Counted from the first letter of the stretch, positions 25,977-35,171 are shown. The stretch is DNA of 64,000 bases from Acidobacteriaceae bacterium (GCA_021323655.1 JAJPKO010000062.1:46843-110842), one strand, 5' to 3'. A program made the numbers and translations. The notes: a model not told the origin generated them from the letters alone.

Positions 25977-26446
25977 CGTTTCTCCTTTTTTTTCAGTGAT
26001 AGGGTTTGGACCCGGTCGAGAATGTTGCCCCAGCCCGTCTCCACGCCACGCCAGTCCTCCGCAATCTGCGGATCGTGCGCGATATGGCCCATGGCGCGAT
26101 GGGTAAACTTCAGCACCGTCAGACCGTTTTCTTCCCTGAGCCGGTACTGCACGTTGGAAATCGCGGGATAGGACATAAACATTGGCCCGCAGATTTCCAG
26201 CAGCGAAGGCGGCCTGATGGCCTGCACCGTTCCCCACCAGTGCCCGGCACCAGCGCCAAGGTCGCGAAACCAGCGCCCGCCGGGCCACGCTTCCAGCACC
26301 ATCGGCATCGGTGACCCCGGCGCCTCATTCAGCGGGCCCATCTGCTCGAGCACCGTCTCAAACACGATCTCAATTGGCGCTGCAATCTCTTCTTCCCGCA
26401 CAAACTCCAGCGTGTGCAGGCTCTGCTCTGAAACTGTTACCGGCAT
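25973..26446 (-). CDS. SRPBCC (AHSA1/START-like) domain protein
   Basis: 157 aa. FVREEEIAAPIEIVFETVLEQMGPLNE, EAWPGGRWFRDLG, WWGTVQAIRPPSLLEICGPMFMSYP and VLKFTHRAMG follow the Hsp90-ATPase-activator-like cone fold that binds hydrophobic ligands. Lies directly behind the ArsR-type regulator gene (15 bases) and overlaps the DUF899 gene by four bases. ArsR-SRPBCC pairs are frequent in actinobacteria and acidobacteria and probably respond to a small toxic molecule. Confidence 0.88.
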   Translation of the reverse strand: MPVTVSEQSLHTLEFVREEEIAAPIEIVFETVLEQMGPLNEAPGSPMPMVLEAWPGGRWFRDLGAGAGHWWGTVQAIRPPSLLEICGPMFMSYPAISNVQYRLREENGLTVLKFTHRAMGHIAHDPQIAEDWRGVETGWGNILDRVQTLSLKKKEKR

Positions 26447-26461
26447 CTCTTCTCCTTTGGG

Positions 26462-26815
26462 TTATCTGTTCTCTTGCGCGATCTTCTTTATCGCTTTTTG
26501 CTCGGCGCTCTCCTTGATACGGTCTATCTTGTGGTTCCAGAAGCGCTCAAAGGTCTTCGCCCAGTCGTGGATCGGCTTCAGCTTCGCCGCTTCCAGCCTG
26601 TACATGCGGTGCTGCCCGCGCCGGACGACCGTCACCACGCCTACTTTGCGCAGCACACCAAGGTGCTTGGACACAGCGGGCTGGCCCAGCCGCAACCGGA
26701 CGACAACATCATTTACGGCCCACTCCCGTCCATCGCTCAGCAGGCCGATAATTTCGCGGCGACGTGGTTCAGCTACTGCATTGAATACGTCGGTGGTGGT
26801 AGCAGCACGGGGCAT
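26462..26815 (-). CDS. ArsR-type winged-helix transcriptional regulator
   Basis: 117 aa. Winged helix-turn-helix: FNAVAEPRRREIIGLLSDG, VNDVVVRLRLGQPAVSKHLGVLRKVGVVTVVRRGQHRMYRLEAAKLKPIHDW. No cysteine pair of the metal-sensing type is present, so it is not a classical arsenic sensor; this subfamily usually accompanies SRPBCC genes. Leads the minus-strand run regulator - SRPBCC - DUF899 - membrane protein - NTF2-like and is divergent from a small membrane protein. A perfect palindrome immediately upstream is its likely operator. Confidence 0.93.
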   Translation of the reverse strand: MPRAATTTDVFNAVAEPRRREIIGLLSDGREWAVNDVVVRLRLGQPAVSKHLGVLRKVGVVTVVRRGQHRMYRLEAAKLKPIHDWAKTFERFWNHKIDRIKESAEQKAIKKIAQENR

Positions 26816-26825
26816 GGTTTCCAGT

Positions 26826-26847
26826 TATATTCCTATACTGGAATATA
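26826..26847. promoter_or_regulatory. palindromic operator upstream of the ArsR-type gene
   Basis: TATATTCC-TATACT-GGAATATA, eight-base perfect arms around six bases, ending 11 bases before the regulator start codon and 98 bases before the divergent membrane-protein gene. Size and place fit autoregulation by a dimeric ArsR protein and possible control of both directions. Confidence 0.65.
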
Positions 26848-26944
26848 TGTCAACCGATGAGATTTCGATTCAAAAAAAATCGCTCCGCACGTGGACCTCA
26901 TCTCTTCTTTAGTCCAGGCGAAGATTTCCCGAGGAGAGGACCAC

Positions 26945-27316
26945 ATGAAATTTGCTCGCATTTTGTTCCGGGTGGCTGGCATCTGGGGATTTCTGGTGCT
27001 CACGCCCATGTACTTCCTTTACGACACGATCGGGCAGCAGACACCTCCTCCGCTGACGCACCCAGGCTTCTATTACGGCTTTCTCGGGACAGGGCTCGCA
27101 TGGCAACTGGCATTTCTCATCATCGGGTCAGATCCGGCACGGTATCGCCCATTGATGGTCGCCGCCATCTTTGAAAAGTTCCTCTACGGCATCGCCCTGG
27201 TCGTTCTCTATGCACAGCACCGCATTGTTCCCAAAGAGATGTTTGGCCTCACCGACCTGGTCTGGGGAGTCCTCTTTGTAATTGCCTTCTGGACGACGCG
27301 GTCAGCGGTGAAATAA
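26945..27316 (+). CDS. small four-helix membrane protein
   Basis: 123 aa from ATG 26945, which has GAGGAGAGGACC just ahead; an earlier ATG at 26891 lacks this. Four membrane segments: FRVAGIWGFLVLTPMYFLYD, GFLGTGLAWQLAFLIIGSD, MVAAIFEKFLYGIALVVLYA and LVWGVLFVIAFW. No named family recognised. Divergent from the ArsR-type regulator and possibly controlled by the same palindrome. Confidence 0.8.
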   Translation: MKFARILFRVAGIWGFLVLTPMYFLYDTIGQQTPPPLTHPGFYYGFLGTGLAWQLAFLIIGSDPARYRPLMVAAIFEKFLYGIALVVLYAQHRIVPKEMFGLTDLVWGVLFVIAFWTTRSAVK

Positions 27317-27612
27317 AAAGTGCCGCTAAGATTCTGCTACTTCTTCTGAATGCATCACTCTGAGCGAAGGTTGCGCACCCAACCTCCGCCCAGAGGGCCG
27401 GATCAGCAGGATGGTTGATCATCCGCTTGCTTGCCGAAGGCCTGTGCGGCCGAAAACGATGCTAATCGCGTATGATTGCGGGCCCCTGCCCTGCCATCTG
27501 CGAGCGTGTACTGCATGCACACGGCCGAGAGCGTCGCGTATATTCCGAACTGCTCCTGTCCTGTGCGTGCTTTATCGTAGAAGAAGCGCCCTTTGCCTGA
27601 AAGGAAAGACCT
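27317..27612. other. intergenic region before galT
   Basis: 296 bases. A 38-base stem (CTCTGaGCGaAGGTTG against AACCTcCGCcCAGAG) at 27358-27395 may terminate the upstream membrane-protein transcript, although no T run follows. The rest should contain the galT promoter. A minus-strand reading frame at 27403-27642 overlaps galT, has no ribosome site and is not called. Confidence 0.4.
27358..27395 (+). terminator. possible hairpin terminator after the small membrane protein
   Basis: Long imperfect stem, CTCTG...CAGAG at the base and GGTTG/CAACC near the loop, 41 bases after the stop codon. It lacks a T tract, so it may be a repeat-type palindrome rather than an intrinsic terminator; its left arm CTCTGAGCGAAG resembles the glnK-glnD inverted repeat. 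Confidence 0.4.
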
Positions 27613-28662
27613 GTGAGTGAATCCTCCTACCAGTTTCCCCATCGCCGTTACAATCCGCTGCGCCGTCAGTGGGTGCTGATTTCACCGCACCGCACGCAGC
27701 GTCCGTGGCAGGGAGAAGTGGACCCGACATCGGGATTTTCTGATGTGCATTACGACCCGGCCTGCTATCTCTGTCCGGGAAATGAGCGCGCCGGTGGGCA
27801 TCGTAACCCTTGTTATGAAAACGTGTTCATTTTTGACAACGACTACGCCGCCCTGCTGCCCGACTCGCCCGCACCGGAAACCGAAGGCATGCCCGAGCTA
27901 CTGCGCGCCGAGCAGGAGCGCGGACGCTGCCGTGTGCTCTGCTTTCATCCCGACCACGGCCTGACGCTCGCGCTGATGGAAGAGGCCGACATCCGCGGCG
28001 TGGTGGATGCCTGGATGAAGCAATACAAGGAACTGTCGGCAAATCCCGCCATCCGCTACGTGCAGATCTTTGAAAACCGCGGCGCAATGATGGGCGCAAG
28101 CAATCCGCATCCTCACTGCCAGATCTGGGCAACGGAGCACGTTCCGGACGAACCTGCGACCGAGACACAATCCTTCAGGGACTACAAGGCCAGTCACGGC
28201 TCGTGCCTGTTGTGTGATTACCTCAGGATCGAAACCGAAAAGAAGACGCGCATCATCTGTGAAAACGATGAATTTCTTACCCTGGTGCCGTGGTGGGCGG
28301 TGTGGCCATTTGAGACGCTGGTGCTCGCCAAAAAACACGCCGGCTCGATGGCGGAGTTCTCTGATGCGCAGAAGGCCGCGCTGGCGAACATTCTGAAGCA
28401 GACCACGATCCGCTACGACAATCTGTTTCAGACCAGCTTCCCGTATACCATGGGCTTCCACCAGTCGCCCTGCGATGGCGAAGCCCACGGCGAATGGCAC
28501 TTCCACGCGCATTATTACCCGCCGCTGCTGCGCTCGGCAACCGTGCGGAAATTTATGGTAGGATTCGAAATGCTTGGAATGCCGCAGCGCGATATCACGC
28601 CGGAAAGCGCGGCAGAGCGGCTGCGGAATTTGTCCGGGGCACACTTTACCCAGAACCGCTGA
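27613..28662 (+). CDS. galT: galactose-1-phosphate uridylyltransferase
   Basis: 349 aa. GTG start after GAAAGGAAAGACC. HIT-superfamily enzyme of the Leloir pathway: transfers UMP between glucose-1-P and galactose-1-P. Seen: RYNPLRRQWVLISPHRTQRPWQGE, zinc-binding CYLCPGN, ENVFIFDNDYAAL, nucleophile region ASNPHPHCQIWATEHVP (active His in HPH), and second-half FHQSPCDGEAHGEWHFHAHYYPPLLRS. Length matches E. coli GalT. No other gal gene adjoins it; the PagL-like gene follows. Confidence 0.95.
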   Translation: MSESSYQFPHRRYNPLRRQWVLISPHRTQRPWQGEVDPTSGFSDVHYDPACYLCPGNERAGGHRNPCYENVFIFDNDYAALLPDSPAPETEGMPELLRAEQERGRCRVLCFHPDHGLTLALMEEADIRGVVDAWMKQYKELSANPAIRYVQIFENRGAMMGASNPHPHCQIWATEHVPDEPATETQSFRDYKASHGSCLLCDYLRIETEKKTRIICENDEFLTLVPWWAVWPFETLVLAKKHAGSMAEFSDAQKAALANILKQTTIRYDNLFQTSFPYTMGFHQSPCDGEAHGEWHFHAHYYPPLLRSATVRKFMVGFEMLGMPQRDITPESAAERLRNLSGAHFTQNR

Positions 28663-28744
28663 TCAGCGGCCCAGAGCCGTAAACAGGGTCGTAAAACCAT
28701 TGCCGGGTAAGCTGCTTTGCAAGTGATCTGGAGTGGCTACCAGA

Positions 28745-29482
28745 ATGGATGCGAAACGTCTGGCGTTGTTGGCATTTACATTTGCGTCTTTCGCGTGTGC
28801 TGTATGGGGGGAAGACCCAAAAGGCAATTCAGCCGGTCCTCCCAGCAGGATCGCAGACAAAAAGCTGCGCAATCTCGCGGATCGCAACCGCAGCATCTAC
28901 TACAAAAATAAGCTTGAATACTCGCTCGAAACGGGATGGCTCCCCAACAACATCCCGTTCGTTTTCGACTTTCTGGTGGGCAGCAAATACAACCAGTGGC
29001 CGCTGCATTACACGCTGGTGCCCAACATCCTTTCCATTCGCTGGCAGCTCGACGATATCTGGGGATGGGGTCCTTTCCGCGGCAACACGGATTTTACCTT
29101 CAGCGGCTCGTACACCGCCGTCGCCCGCGGCCCGGAGTCGCGCTACTTCGCCTTCGATTACGGCATCCGCCGTAACTTCATTCAGCCCGACTGGCGCATC
29201 GTACCGTACTTTGAAGCGCGCGGCGGCGTGGGCGACATCAATGCCAAAGAGCCGTATGGCATTCTATATGCCCAGGGGCAGGACCTGACCTTTACGCTCA
29301 TGATGGGCTCCGGAGCACGCTATAACTTCAACTCCAAATACAGCATCTCAGCCGGAATGACTTACATGCATGTCTCAAACTTCTATCTCTCGGAACCGAA
29401 ATACGAAGACTTTGGAATTAATGTCTACGGCCCGATTGTAGGCGTCAACATGCGGATCGGGAAACCAAAGCAGCGGGAATAG
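28745..29482 (+). CDS. acyloxyacyl hydrolase / PagL-like lipid A 3-O-deacylase
   Basis: 245 aa from ATG 28745 (a GTG four codons earlier is possible). Signal peptide MDAKRLALLAFTFASFACAVWG. An eight-strand barrel pattern follows (FVFDFLVGSKYNQWPLHYTLVPN, FTFSGSYTAVARGPESRYFAFDYGIR, YFEARGGVGDIN). The C-terminal MHVSNFYLSEPKYEDFGINVYGPIVGVNMRIG matches the H-x-S-N...E catalytic segment of PagL. It would remove an acyl chain from lipid A in the outer membrane. Symbol withheld because catalysis is judged from motifs only. Confidence 0.8.
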   Translation: MDAKRLALLAFTFASFACAVWGEDPKGNSAGPPSRIADKKLRNLADRNRSIYYKNKLEYSLETGWLPNNIPFVFDFLVGSKYNQWPLHYTLVPNILSIRWQLDDIWGWGPFRGNTDFTFSGSYTAVARGPESRYFAFDYGIRRNFIQPDWRIVPYFEARGGVGDINAKEPYGILYAQGQDLTFTLMMGSGARYNFNSKYSISAGMTYMHVSNFYLSEPKYEDFGINVYGPIVGVNMRIGKPKQRE

Positions 29483-29606
29483 AGCACCCCGAGCCCTCCA
29501 GGATCCCCCGCCGTGCGTTCCGGGAATCCCGGTTCACAAAGGATGGGGCACCGATATCCAGCACCCAGTTGCTTCACTCTGCGCCAATCTTTTAGACGAA
29601 TCCGGC

Positions 29607-30674
29607 CTATCGCCCTTTCCGGGAATTCCGGTGCGGATAGCCGGTAGATTGCCTCACCGTCAGCTTCGTCTGTACGGGCCATGCCTTCTTTGCCTCGGCC
29701 TGTATCGGCTCCAGGTGCGACCGGAGGGCGGAGAAGGCCGCGCGCGCAAGGTCGTTTCTCGACATCCGCACGGTCGTCAGCGGCGGATAAACGAACTCGG
29801 CCAGGTGAATATCATCGAAGCCGATGATGGAAATATCTTCAGGTACGCGCACGCCAGCCTTCGCCAGCACACGCAGGGCCCCGATGGCCGTCATATCGTT
29901 CGAGCACATAACGGCGGTGGGCAAATCTTTTTCACCCAGAAGCTGCTCCATCGCTTTCATTCCGCCTTCCAGCGTATGGTCGCCTTCGATCATCCATGCT
30001 GGCGGCGGCTGCACGCCTATCTCTTCAACTGAACTGAGAAACGCGCTGCGGCGCAACTGGCAGGAGCGCTGGTGCATAGGGCCGCTGATGAATCCCAGCT
30101 TGCGATGCCCCAGCACGGCCAGGTGCTGCACGCCTTCGCGAATGCCGTGATGATAGTCCACCACCAGCGCGCTCGCGTTTTCATTCGGCGGGGCCGTGTC
30201 CACAAAAACCATAGGGATATTGCGCGAAACCAGCTCATCGAGCAACGGTTCTTCTATGCCGAAGGTCATCACAGCGACACCTTCCACATTGCGCTCAATC
30301 ATGCGGCGAATGCAGATTTCCATCCGCTGCGGATCATAGTTGGTCGAACCAATCAGGATCTCGTAATTGTTTTCGATGGCTACGTCTTCAAAGCCCTGAA
30401 TCAGCTCTGGGAAAAACGGGTTTGTAATTTCCGAGATAAGGAGGCCGAAGAGGCGGCTGCGGCCGGAGACCAGTGCCCGGGCCTGGGTATTGGGAAAATA
30501 GTTCAGCTCCTCGATGGCCTTCCAGACGCGCCTGGCAAGCTCCTTGTCCACCGTGGGGACCTTGTTGATGGTGCGCGATACAGTCGCAATAGAAACGCGG
30601 GCGTGTCTGGCCACATCGCGAATATCCAGACGCTTCTTTTCTGAGGACTTCTGCCGGGCTCGTTTTTTGATCAT
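29607..30674 (-). CDS. LacI family transcriptional regulator
   Basis: 355 aa from ATG 30674 (MIKKRARQKSSEKKRLD). The frame is open further upstream but that stretch covers the divergent promoter region. Helix-turn-helix: IRDVARHARVSIATVSRTINKVPTVDKELARRVWKAIEELNYFPN; sugar-binding domain follows with ITNPFFPELIQGFEDVA, DDIHLAEFVYPPLTTVRMS. Divergent from the araD operon, with an AAACGTTT operator in the 185-base gap, so it most likely represses arabinose utilisation instead of AraC or AraR. Confidence 0.93.
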   Translation of the reverse strand: MIKKRARQKSSEKKRLDIRDVARHARVSIATVSRTINKVPTVDKELARRVWKAIEELNYFPNTQARALVSGRSRLFGLLISEITNPFFPELIQGFEDVAIENNYEILIGSTNYDPQRMEICIRRMIERNVEGVAVMTFGIEEPLLDELVSRNIPMVFVDTAPPNENASALVVDYHHGIREGVQHLAVLGHRKLGFISGPMHQRSCQLRRSAFLSSVEEIGVQPPPAWMIEGDHTLEGGMKAMEQLLGEKDLPTAVMCSNDMTAIGALRVLAKAGVRVPEDISIIGFDDIHLAEFVYPPLTTVRMSRNDLARAAFSALRSHLEPIQAEAKKAWPVQTKLTVRQSTGYPHRNSRKGR

Positions 30675-30734
30675 GCGTGCAAACGGGGTTTTTACTTGAC
30701 GTGGCAAGTGTAAATTGCGTAAGGTCAAAACGCT

Positions 30735-30748
30735 AGTAAACGTTTGCT
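30735..30748. promoter_or_regulatory. LacI-type operator between the regulator and araD
   Basis: AGTAAACGTTTGCT, a near-perfect palindrome with the central CG and AAACGTTT core typical of LacI/GalR binding sites. It lies 61 bases upstream of the regulator start and 112 bases upstream of araD. Confidence 0.65.
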
Positions 30749-30859
30749 GAAAAATTGGTTTAGCGGAAAATATTTTTCTGAAGACGATCCATAAAATCGC
30801 TTTAGTAAGATGGCTGTGCCTGAATATTTTCCCTTGCCCAGGATTATGAGGTTTTTGGC

Positions 30860-31555
30860 ATGATGCTGAACGGCCTTCGCGAGCAGGTCTTAGAGGCCAA
30901 TCTGGAACTGGTCCGCCGCGGACTGGTCCTGTACACATTTGGAAACGCCAGCGGTATTGACCGCGAAAGCGGACTGGTGGCCATCAAGCCCAGCGGTGTT
31001 CCTTATGAAGAGATGAAGCCCGAACACATGGTCATCACGGACTTGAATGGAAAGATCGTGGAAGGCAGTCTGAAGCCCTCTTCCGACCTCGCCACCCATC
31101 TGCTCCTCTATCGTGAATTTTCGGCGATTGGCGCGGTCGTACATACCCATTCGGAATTCGCGACGGCCTGGGCGCAGGCGGGGCGCAGCATTCCCGCCTA
31201 TGGAACGACCCACGCCGACTACTTCTATGGCCCGGTGCCAGTAACGGAAGAGTTGACCGCTGAAGACATCAACGGCGATTACGTCCACAACACAGGACTG
31301 GCAATTGTGCGCCGCTTCCGCGACCTGGACCCGCTTGCAGTGCCGGGGGTGCTGGTGGCTGGTCACGCACCGTTTTGCTGGGGAAGGACGCCACATGATG
31401 CTGCGCACAATGCAGTCGTGCTCGAAGCGGTGGCACGCATGGCGTATTACACAACAACATTGAATCCGGAGTGCAGAGGCGTTTCGCAGGCACTGCTCGA
31501 CCGGCACTATTTCCGCAAACACGGCCCTGCGGCCACATACGGACAAAAAAACTAA
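30860..31555 (+). CDS. araD: L-ribulose-5-phosphate 4-epimerase
   Basis: 231 aa, the same length as E. coli AraD. Class II aldolase fold: GNASGIDRESGLVAIKPSGVPYEEM, LKPSSDLATHLLLYREF, VVHTHSEFATAWAQAG with the two zinc histidines, YGTTHADYFYGPVPVTEEL, and VLVAGHAPFCWGRTPHDAAHNAVVLE with the third. Converts L-ribulose-5-P to D-xylulose-5-P. First gene of a plus-strand operon with transporter, small membrane protein, isomerase and araB; ATG 30860 is followed directly by a second ATG. Confidence 0.94.
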   Translation: MMLNGLREQVLEANLELVRRGLVLYTFGNASGIDRESGLVAIKPSGVPYEEMKPEHMVITDLNGKIVEGSLKPSSDLATHLLLYREFSAIGAVVHTHSEFATAWAQAGRSIPAYGTTHADYFYGPVPVTEELTAEDINGDYVHNTGLAIVRRFRDLDPLAVPGVLVAGHAPFCWGRTPHDAAHNAVVLEAVARMAYYTTTLNPECRGVSQALLDRHYFRKHGPAATYGQKN

Positions 31556-31580
31556 CAGATCAACGAGGCACAGCCCAGAC

Positions 31581-33320
31581 ATGCCCTTTCTTGCCAGTAA
31601 GTTCTTTCTGCCCGGCACGCTCGCGCTCTTCCAGACGCAGGGGAGATCGCTTGCCCACCTGAACAGCATAGACATTCTGGTCATCGCAGTTTATTTTGCG
31701 ATCGTCATCTTCATCGGCTTCTACCTGAAAGGCTCCACCAATACCAGCGAGGAGTTCTTCATGGCCGGGCGCGAGATGACGGCCTGGATTGCCGGCCTCA
31801 GCTTTGTCTCTGCCAACCTCGGCTCGCTGGAACTGATGGGATGGGCCGGATCGGCCTATCAATACGGCATTCTCGCCACACACTGGTACTGGATCGGCGC
31901 GATTCCGGCGATGCTCTTTCTCGGCATCATCATGATGCCGTTCTACTACATCTCCAAAACGCATTCGGTGCCCGGGTATCTGCATCTGCGCTACGGCGAT
32001 GGGGCGCGCGCGCTCTCCGCGGTGAGCTTCGCCTTTATGACGGTGCTGATGAGCGGCATCAATATGTATTCGATGGCGATCGTGATGAAGGTCGTCCTCG
32101 GATGGGACCTGAACTTCAGCATCTGGGTCTCATCCATCACGGTCGCGCTCTATGTTGCGCTGGGTGGGTTGCGGTCGGCCATCTTTAATGAGGTGCTGCA
32201 ATTTCTGCTCATCTGGCTGGGCGCCCTTCTGGTGCCCATTCTCGGCCTGGTAGAAGTAGGCGGCTGGACCAACCTGCGTGAACAGATACTGCATCGCCTT
32301 GGCTCCGCTGAGTACGTGCATATGTGGAGCACGCTTGGCCACTTCCACGACAACCCAATGGGCATCCACTGGACAGGCATCGTCTTCGGGCTCGGGCTGG
32401 TCATCAGCTTTGGATACTGGACGACCGACTTCCTCGTGGTGCAGCGCGTGCTTTCTGCACACAATCTGCGGGCCGCGCGCATGGCCCCGATTATTGGCGC
32501 AGGCTTCAAGATGGCGGTGCCCTTTATCGTGATCCTGCCCGGCTTGCTCGCGCTCTCGGTGCTGCCATTTCATCTGGTGGGCGAAACGCAAGCGGTCGCC
32601 ACCGGACAGCACAGCTATAACGAAGTGCTTCCACTGATGCTGGTGCGCTATTGCAGTCCCGGACTCCTGGGCCTGGGCGTGACGGCGCTGATTGCAGGCT
32701 TTATGTCGGGAATGGCAGGCAACGTGAGCGCCTTTTCGACAGTGTGGACGTATGACATTTATGGCGCATTCATAAACAAGCGCGCCAGTGACCAGCATTA
32801 TGTAAAGATGGGGCGCTGGTGCACCTTTATCGGCGTGCTGATTTCCGTAGGCACCGCGTACCTGGTACAGCATGCCGCCAGCATCATGGACTACGTGCAG
32901 GCGCTCTTCAGCTTCTTCATCGCGCCGCTCTTCGGGACGGTCATCATCGGCATGTTGTGGAAGCGCGCAACCAAGGCTGCGGGGTTCTGGGGGCTTCTGG
33001 CCGGAACGTTGACTGCCGTCGGACTGTGGGCGTGGGTGCGTCATGATCCTTCAGCACTGCGCTATGTTGCGCTTTCATCAGATGCCAGGGCCATGGCCGA
33101 AGATATGTACCGCGCACTGTGGTCATGGCTGGTGTGCGTGATGATTACCATCGTAGTCAGCTACATGACGCGGCCCAGGCCTGAAGCAGAGTTGGAAGGC
33201 CTGGTCTACGGCGCATCCAAAATTCCGGAAGAGCACGATGACCAATGGTATCAGAAGCCGATTGTGTGGGCGGGCGTGATCTTTGCCATCTTTATCGTTC
33301 TGAACATTATTTTCTGGTAG
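31581..33320 (+). CDS. sodium:solute symporter (SSS family), probable L-arabinose importer
   Basis: 579 aa, about 14 membrane helices. Family features: DILVIAVYFAIVIFIGFYLKGSTNTSEEFFMAGREMTAW at the start, SLELMGWAGSAYQYGI, ITVALYVALGGLRSAIFNEVLQF, and FMSGMAGNVSAFSTVWTYDIY near the sodium site. Uses the sodium gradient to drive sugar uptake. Lies 25 bases after araD and 17 before a small membrane protein, so arabinose is the likely substrate; family members also carry glucose, galactose or inositol. Confidence 0.92.
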   Translation: MPFLASKFFLPGTLALFQTQGRSLAHLNSIDILVIAVYFAIVIFIGFYLKGSTNTSEEFFMAGREMTAWIAGLSFVSANLGSLELMGWAGSAYQYGILATHWYWIGAIPAMLFLGIIMMPFYYISKTHSVPGYLHLRYGDGARALSAVSFAFMTVLMSGINMYSMAIVMKVVLGWDLNFSIWVSSITVALYVALGGLRSAIFNEVLQFLLIWLGALLVPILGLVEVGGWTNLREQILHRLGSAEYVHMWSTLGHFHDNPMGIHWTGIVFGLGLVISFGYWTTDFLVVQRVLSAHNLRAARMAPIIGAGFKMAVPFIVILPGLLALSVLPFHLVGETQAVATGQHSYNEVLPLMLVRYCSPGLLGLGVTALIAGFMSGMAGNVSAFSTVWTYDIYGAFINKRASDQHYVKMGRWCTFIGVLISVGTAYLVQHAASIMDYVQALFSFFIAPLFGTVIIGMLWKRATKAAGFWGLLAGTLTAVGLWAWVRHDPSALRYVALSSDARAMAEDMYRALWSWLVCVMITIVVSYMTRPRPEAELEGLVYGASKIPEEHDDQWYQKPIVWAGVIFAIFIVLNIIFW

Positions 33321-33337
33321 AGGAAGAGAGGAATACC

Positions 33338-33550
33338 ATGCGCGAAACAATGTCTATCTGGTTCTTTGCCGGGGTGCTCCTCCTGATCTATGGCCTCATC
33401 ATCGTCGCTGAAGGAACCTGGGAGCTGGCGCATCCGCCCACGCATCCGCCTGTCCTGTTCAATCTGCATCCGGCGCTGTGGTGGGGCGGAATGATGGCCA
33501 TTGCAGGACTGGCTTACACAATCAGGTTCTGGCCGCGGGTCAGGCGATAA
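33338..33550 (+). CDS. small two-helix membrane protein of the arabinose operon
   Basis: 70 aa from ATG 33338, with GAGGAAGAGAGG just upstream; an earlier start would run into the symporter gene. Two membrane helices: WFFAGVLLLIYGLIIVAEGTW and WWGGMMAIAGLAYTIRFW, with a Pro/His-rich link (HPPTHPPVLFNLHP). Placed straight after the symporter, it could be an accessory subunit, as other small proteins are for SSS transporters. Not recognised as a named family. Confidence 0.75.
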   Translation: MRETMSIWFFAGVLLLIYGLIIVAEGTWELAHPPTHPPVLFNLHPALWWGGMMAIAGLAYTIRFWPRVRR

Positions 33551-33651
33551 AAAATTTCAGGGCCCCAACATTACACGGGCGCCCCAGCTTTTCCGCCGCT
33601 GTACGGGAAAGCCGGGAGACCACAGCAAAAGGAATGAAGGATACCCAGGAG

Positions 33652-35073
33652 ATGAAAAAGCAGATGACATTTGGAGTCATTGTTGGCAGCCGCGGATTCT
33701 TTCCGCACCACCTTGCCAAAGAAGGCCGCGAAGAGATCATCAAGGTGCTTGGCGCGGCAGGTTACAAGAGCATCGTACTCTCGCCGGAAGAGACCCTGCA
33801 TGGCGCCGTGCAGACCCCGGACGACGCGCGCAAGTGCGCCGATCTGTTCAGGAAACATCGCCATGAAATTGACGGCGTCATCGTGACGCTCCCGAATTTT
33901 GGCGAAGAGCGCGCGATTGTGGATGCGCTGCGCCTCTCCACGCTGAAAGTGCCAGTGCTGGTGCAGGCCACGCCTGACCGCCCGGACATTATGAAGATCG
34001 CAAACCGGCGCGACAGTTTCTGCGGCAAGATGTCGGTCTGCAACAACCTGATGCAGTATGGCATTCCTTACTCGCTGACCGCGCTGCACACTGTTTCGCC
34101 CAGCTCTGAGGCATTCAGGAAGGACCTGGCGTGGTTTGCGGCGGTCTGTCGCGTGGTGAACGGCTTCCGCAATCTGCGCATCGGCGCAATCGGCGCACGT
34201 CCGGCGGCATTCAACACAGTTCGTTACAGCGAAAAGCTGCTGGAGCTGAACGGCATTTCAGTGGAAACGCTTGATCTCTCTGAAGTGCTGGGCCGCATCC
34301 ACCGCATGAAGGACACAGACGACGCCGCGCAGGCCAAGCTCGCTGCCATCAGGTCTTACGTTCCGACCGGCGGCATTCCCGATGCTGCTCTGATCAAAAT
34401 GGCCAAGCTGGGCGCGGTGATTGATGGCTGGATGAAGGAGACCTACTGCACCATCAGCGCCATCCAGTGCTGGACATCGCTGGAAGAATACTTTGGCGTG
34501 GTGCCGTGCACCGTAATGAGCATGATGAGCGAAAACCTGTTTTCCAGCGCCTGCGAAGTGGACGTGGTCGGCGTGCTCAGCATGTATGGCCTGGCGTTGG
34601 CATCGGAAACACCAAGCGCGCTGCTCGACTGGAACAACAACTACGGCGACGATCCGGACAAGGCCGTCTGCTTCCATTGCTCAAACCTGCCGAAGCATTT
34701 CTTCGCTGACGTAAAGATGGATTTCCAGGAGATCATCGCCGGGACCGTGGGCAAGGAGAACACCTTCGGTACCTGCGTGGGCCGCGTGAAATCAGGTGCA
34801 ATGAGCTTCCTGCGCTTTTCGACCGATGACTTCAACGGCAGAATCCGCGGATACGTTGGCGAAGGCGAGTTCACCAATGATCCGCTCGAGACCTTTGGCG
34901 GCGCTGGCGTCGTGCGCATCCCAAAGATGCAGAAGCTGCTGCGTTTCATCTGCGAGAAAGGCTTTGAGCACCACGTGGCGGCGAACTTCTCGACAGTGGC
35001 AAGCCCGGTATATGAAGCAGCCATCCGCTATCTGGGATGGGACATGCATTATCATGAGAATCCGTGGGTATAA
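33652..35073 (+). CDS. L-fucose/L-arabinose isomerase family protein (probable arabinose isomerase)
   Basis: 473 aa from ATG 33652 (MKKQMTFGVIVGSRG); an ATG six codons earlier has its ribosome site too close. FucI-like sugar isomerase: NFGEERAIVDALRL, QCWTSLEEYFGVVPCTVMSMMSE, EVDVVGVLSMYGLALA, and FHCSNLPKHFF, with acidic and His residues for Mn binding. It does not resemble the classical AraA sequence. Situated between an arabinose-type transporter and araB, it supplies the missing first step, L-arabinose to L-ribulose. Activity on L-fucose cannot be excluded. Confidence 0.85.
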   Translation: MKKQMTFGVIVGSRGFFPHHLAKEGREEIIKVLGAAGYKSIVLSPEETLHGAVQTPDDARKCADLFRKHRHEIDGVIVTLPNFGEERAIVDALRLSTLKVPVLVQATPDRPDIMKIANRRDSFCGKMSVCNNLMQYGIPYSLTALHTVSPSSEAFRKDLAWFAAVCRVVNGFRNLRIGAIGARPAAFNTVRYSEKLLELNGISVETLDLSEVLGRIHRMKDTDDAAQAKLAAIRSYVPTGGIPDAALIKMAKLGAVIDGWMKETYCTISAIQCWTSLEEYFGVVPCTVMSMMSENLFSSACEVDVVGVLSMYGLALASETPSALLDWNNNYGDDPDKAVCFHCSNLPKHFFADVKMDFQEIIAGTVGKENTFGTCVGRVKSGAMSFLRFSTDDFNGRIRGYVGEGEFTNDPLETFGGAGVVRIPKMQKLLRFICEKGFEHHVAANFSTVASPVYEAAIRYLGWDMHYHENPWV

Positions 35074-35171
35074 ACGTTTAAAAGCAGGCACCTGGGCCTT
35101 TCCTGTAAACTGCACGCCCTGCGGGAGGTGCAAGACCTGCTTTTTGCGCACGTGCCACAAACATCGAGTGC

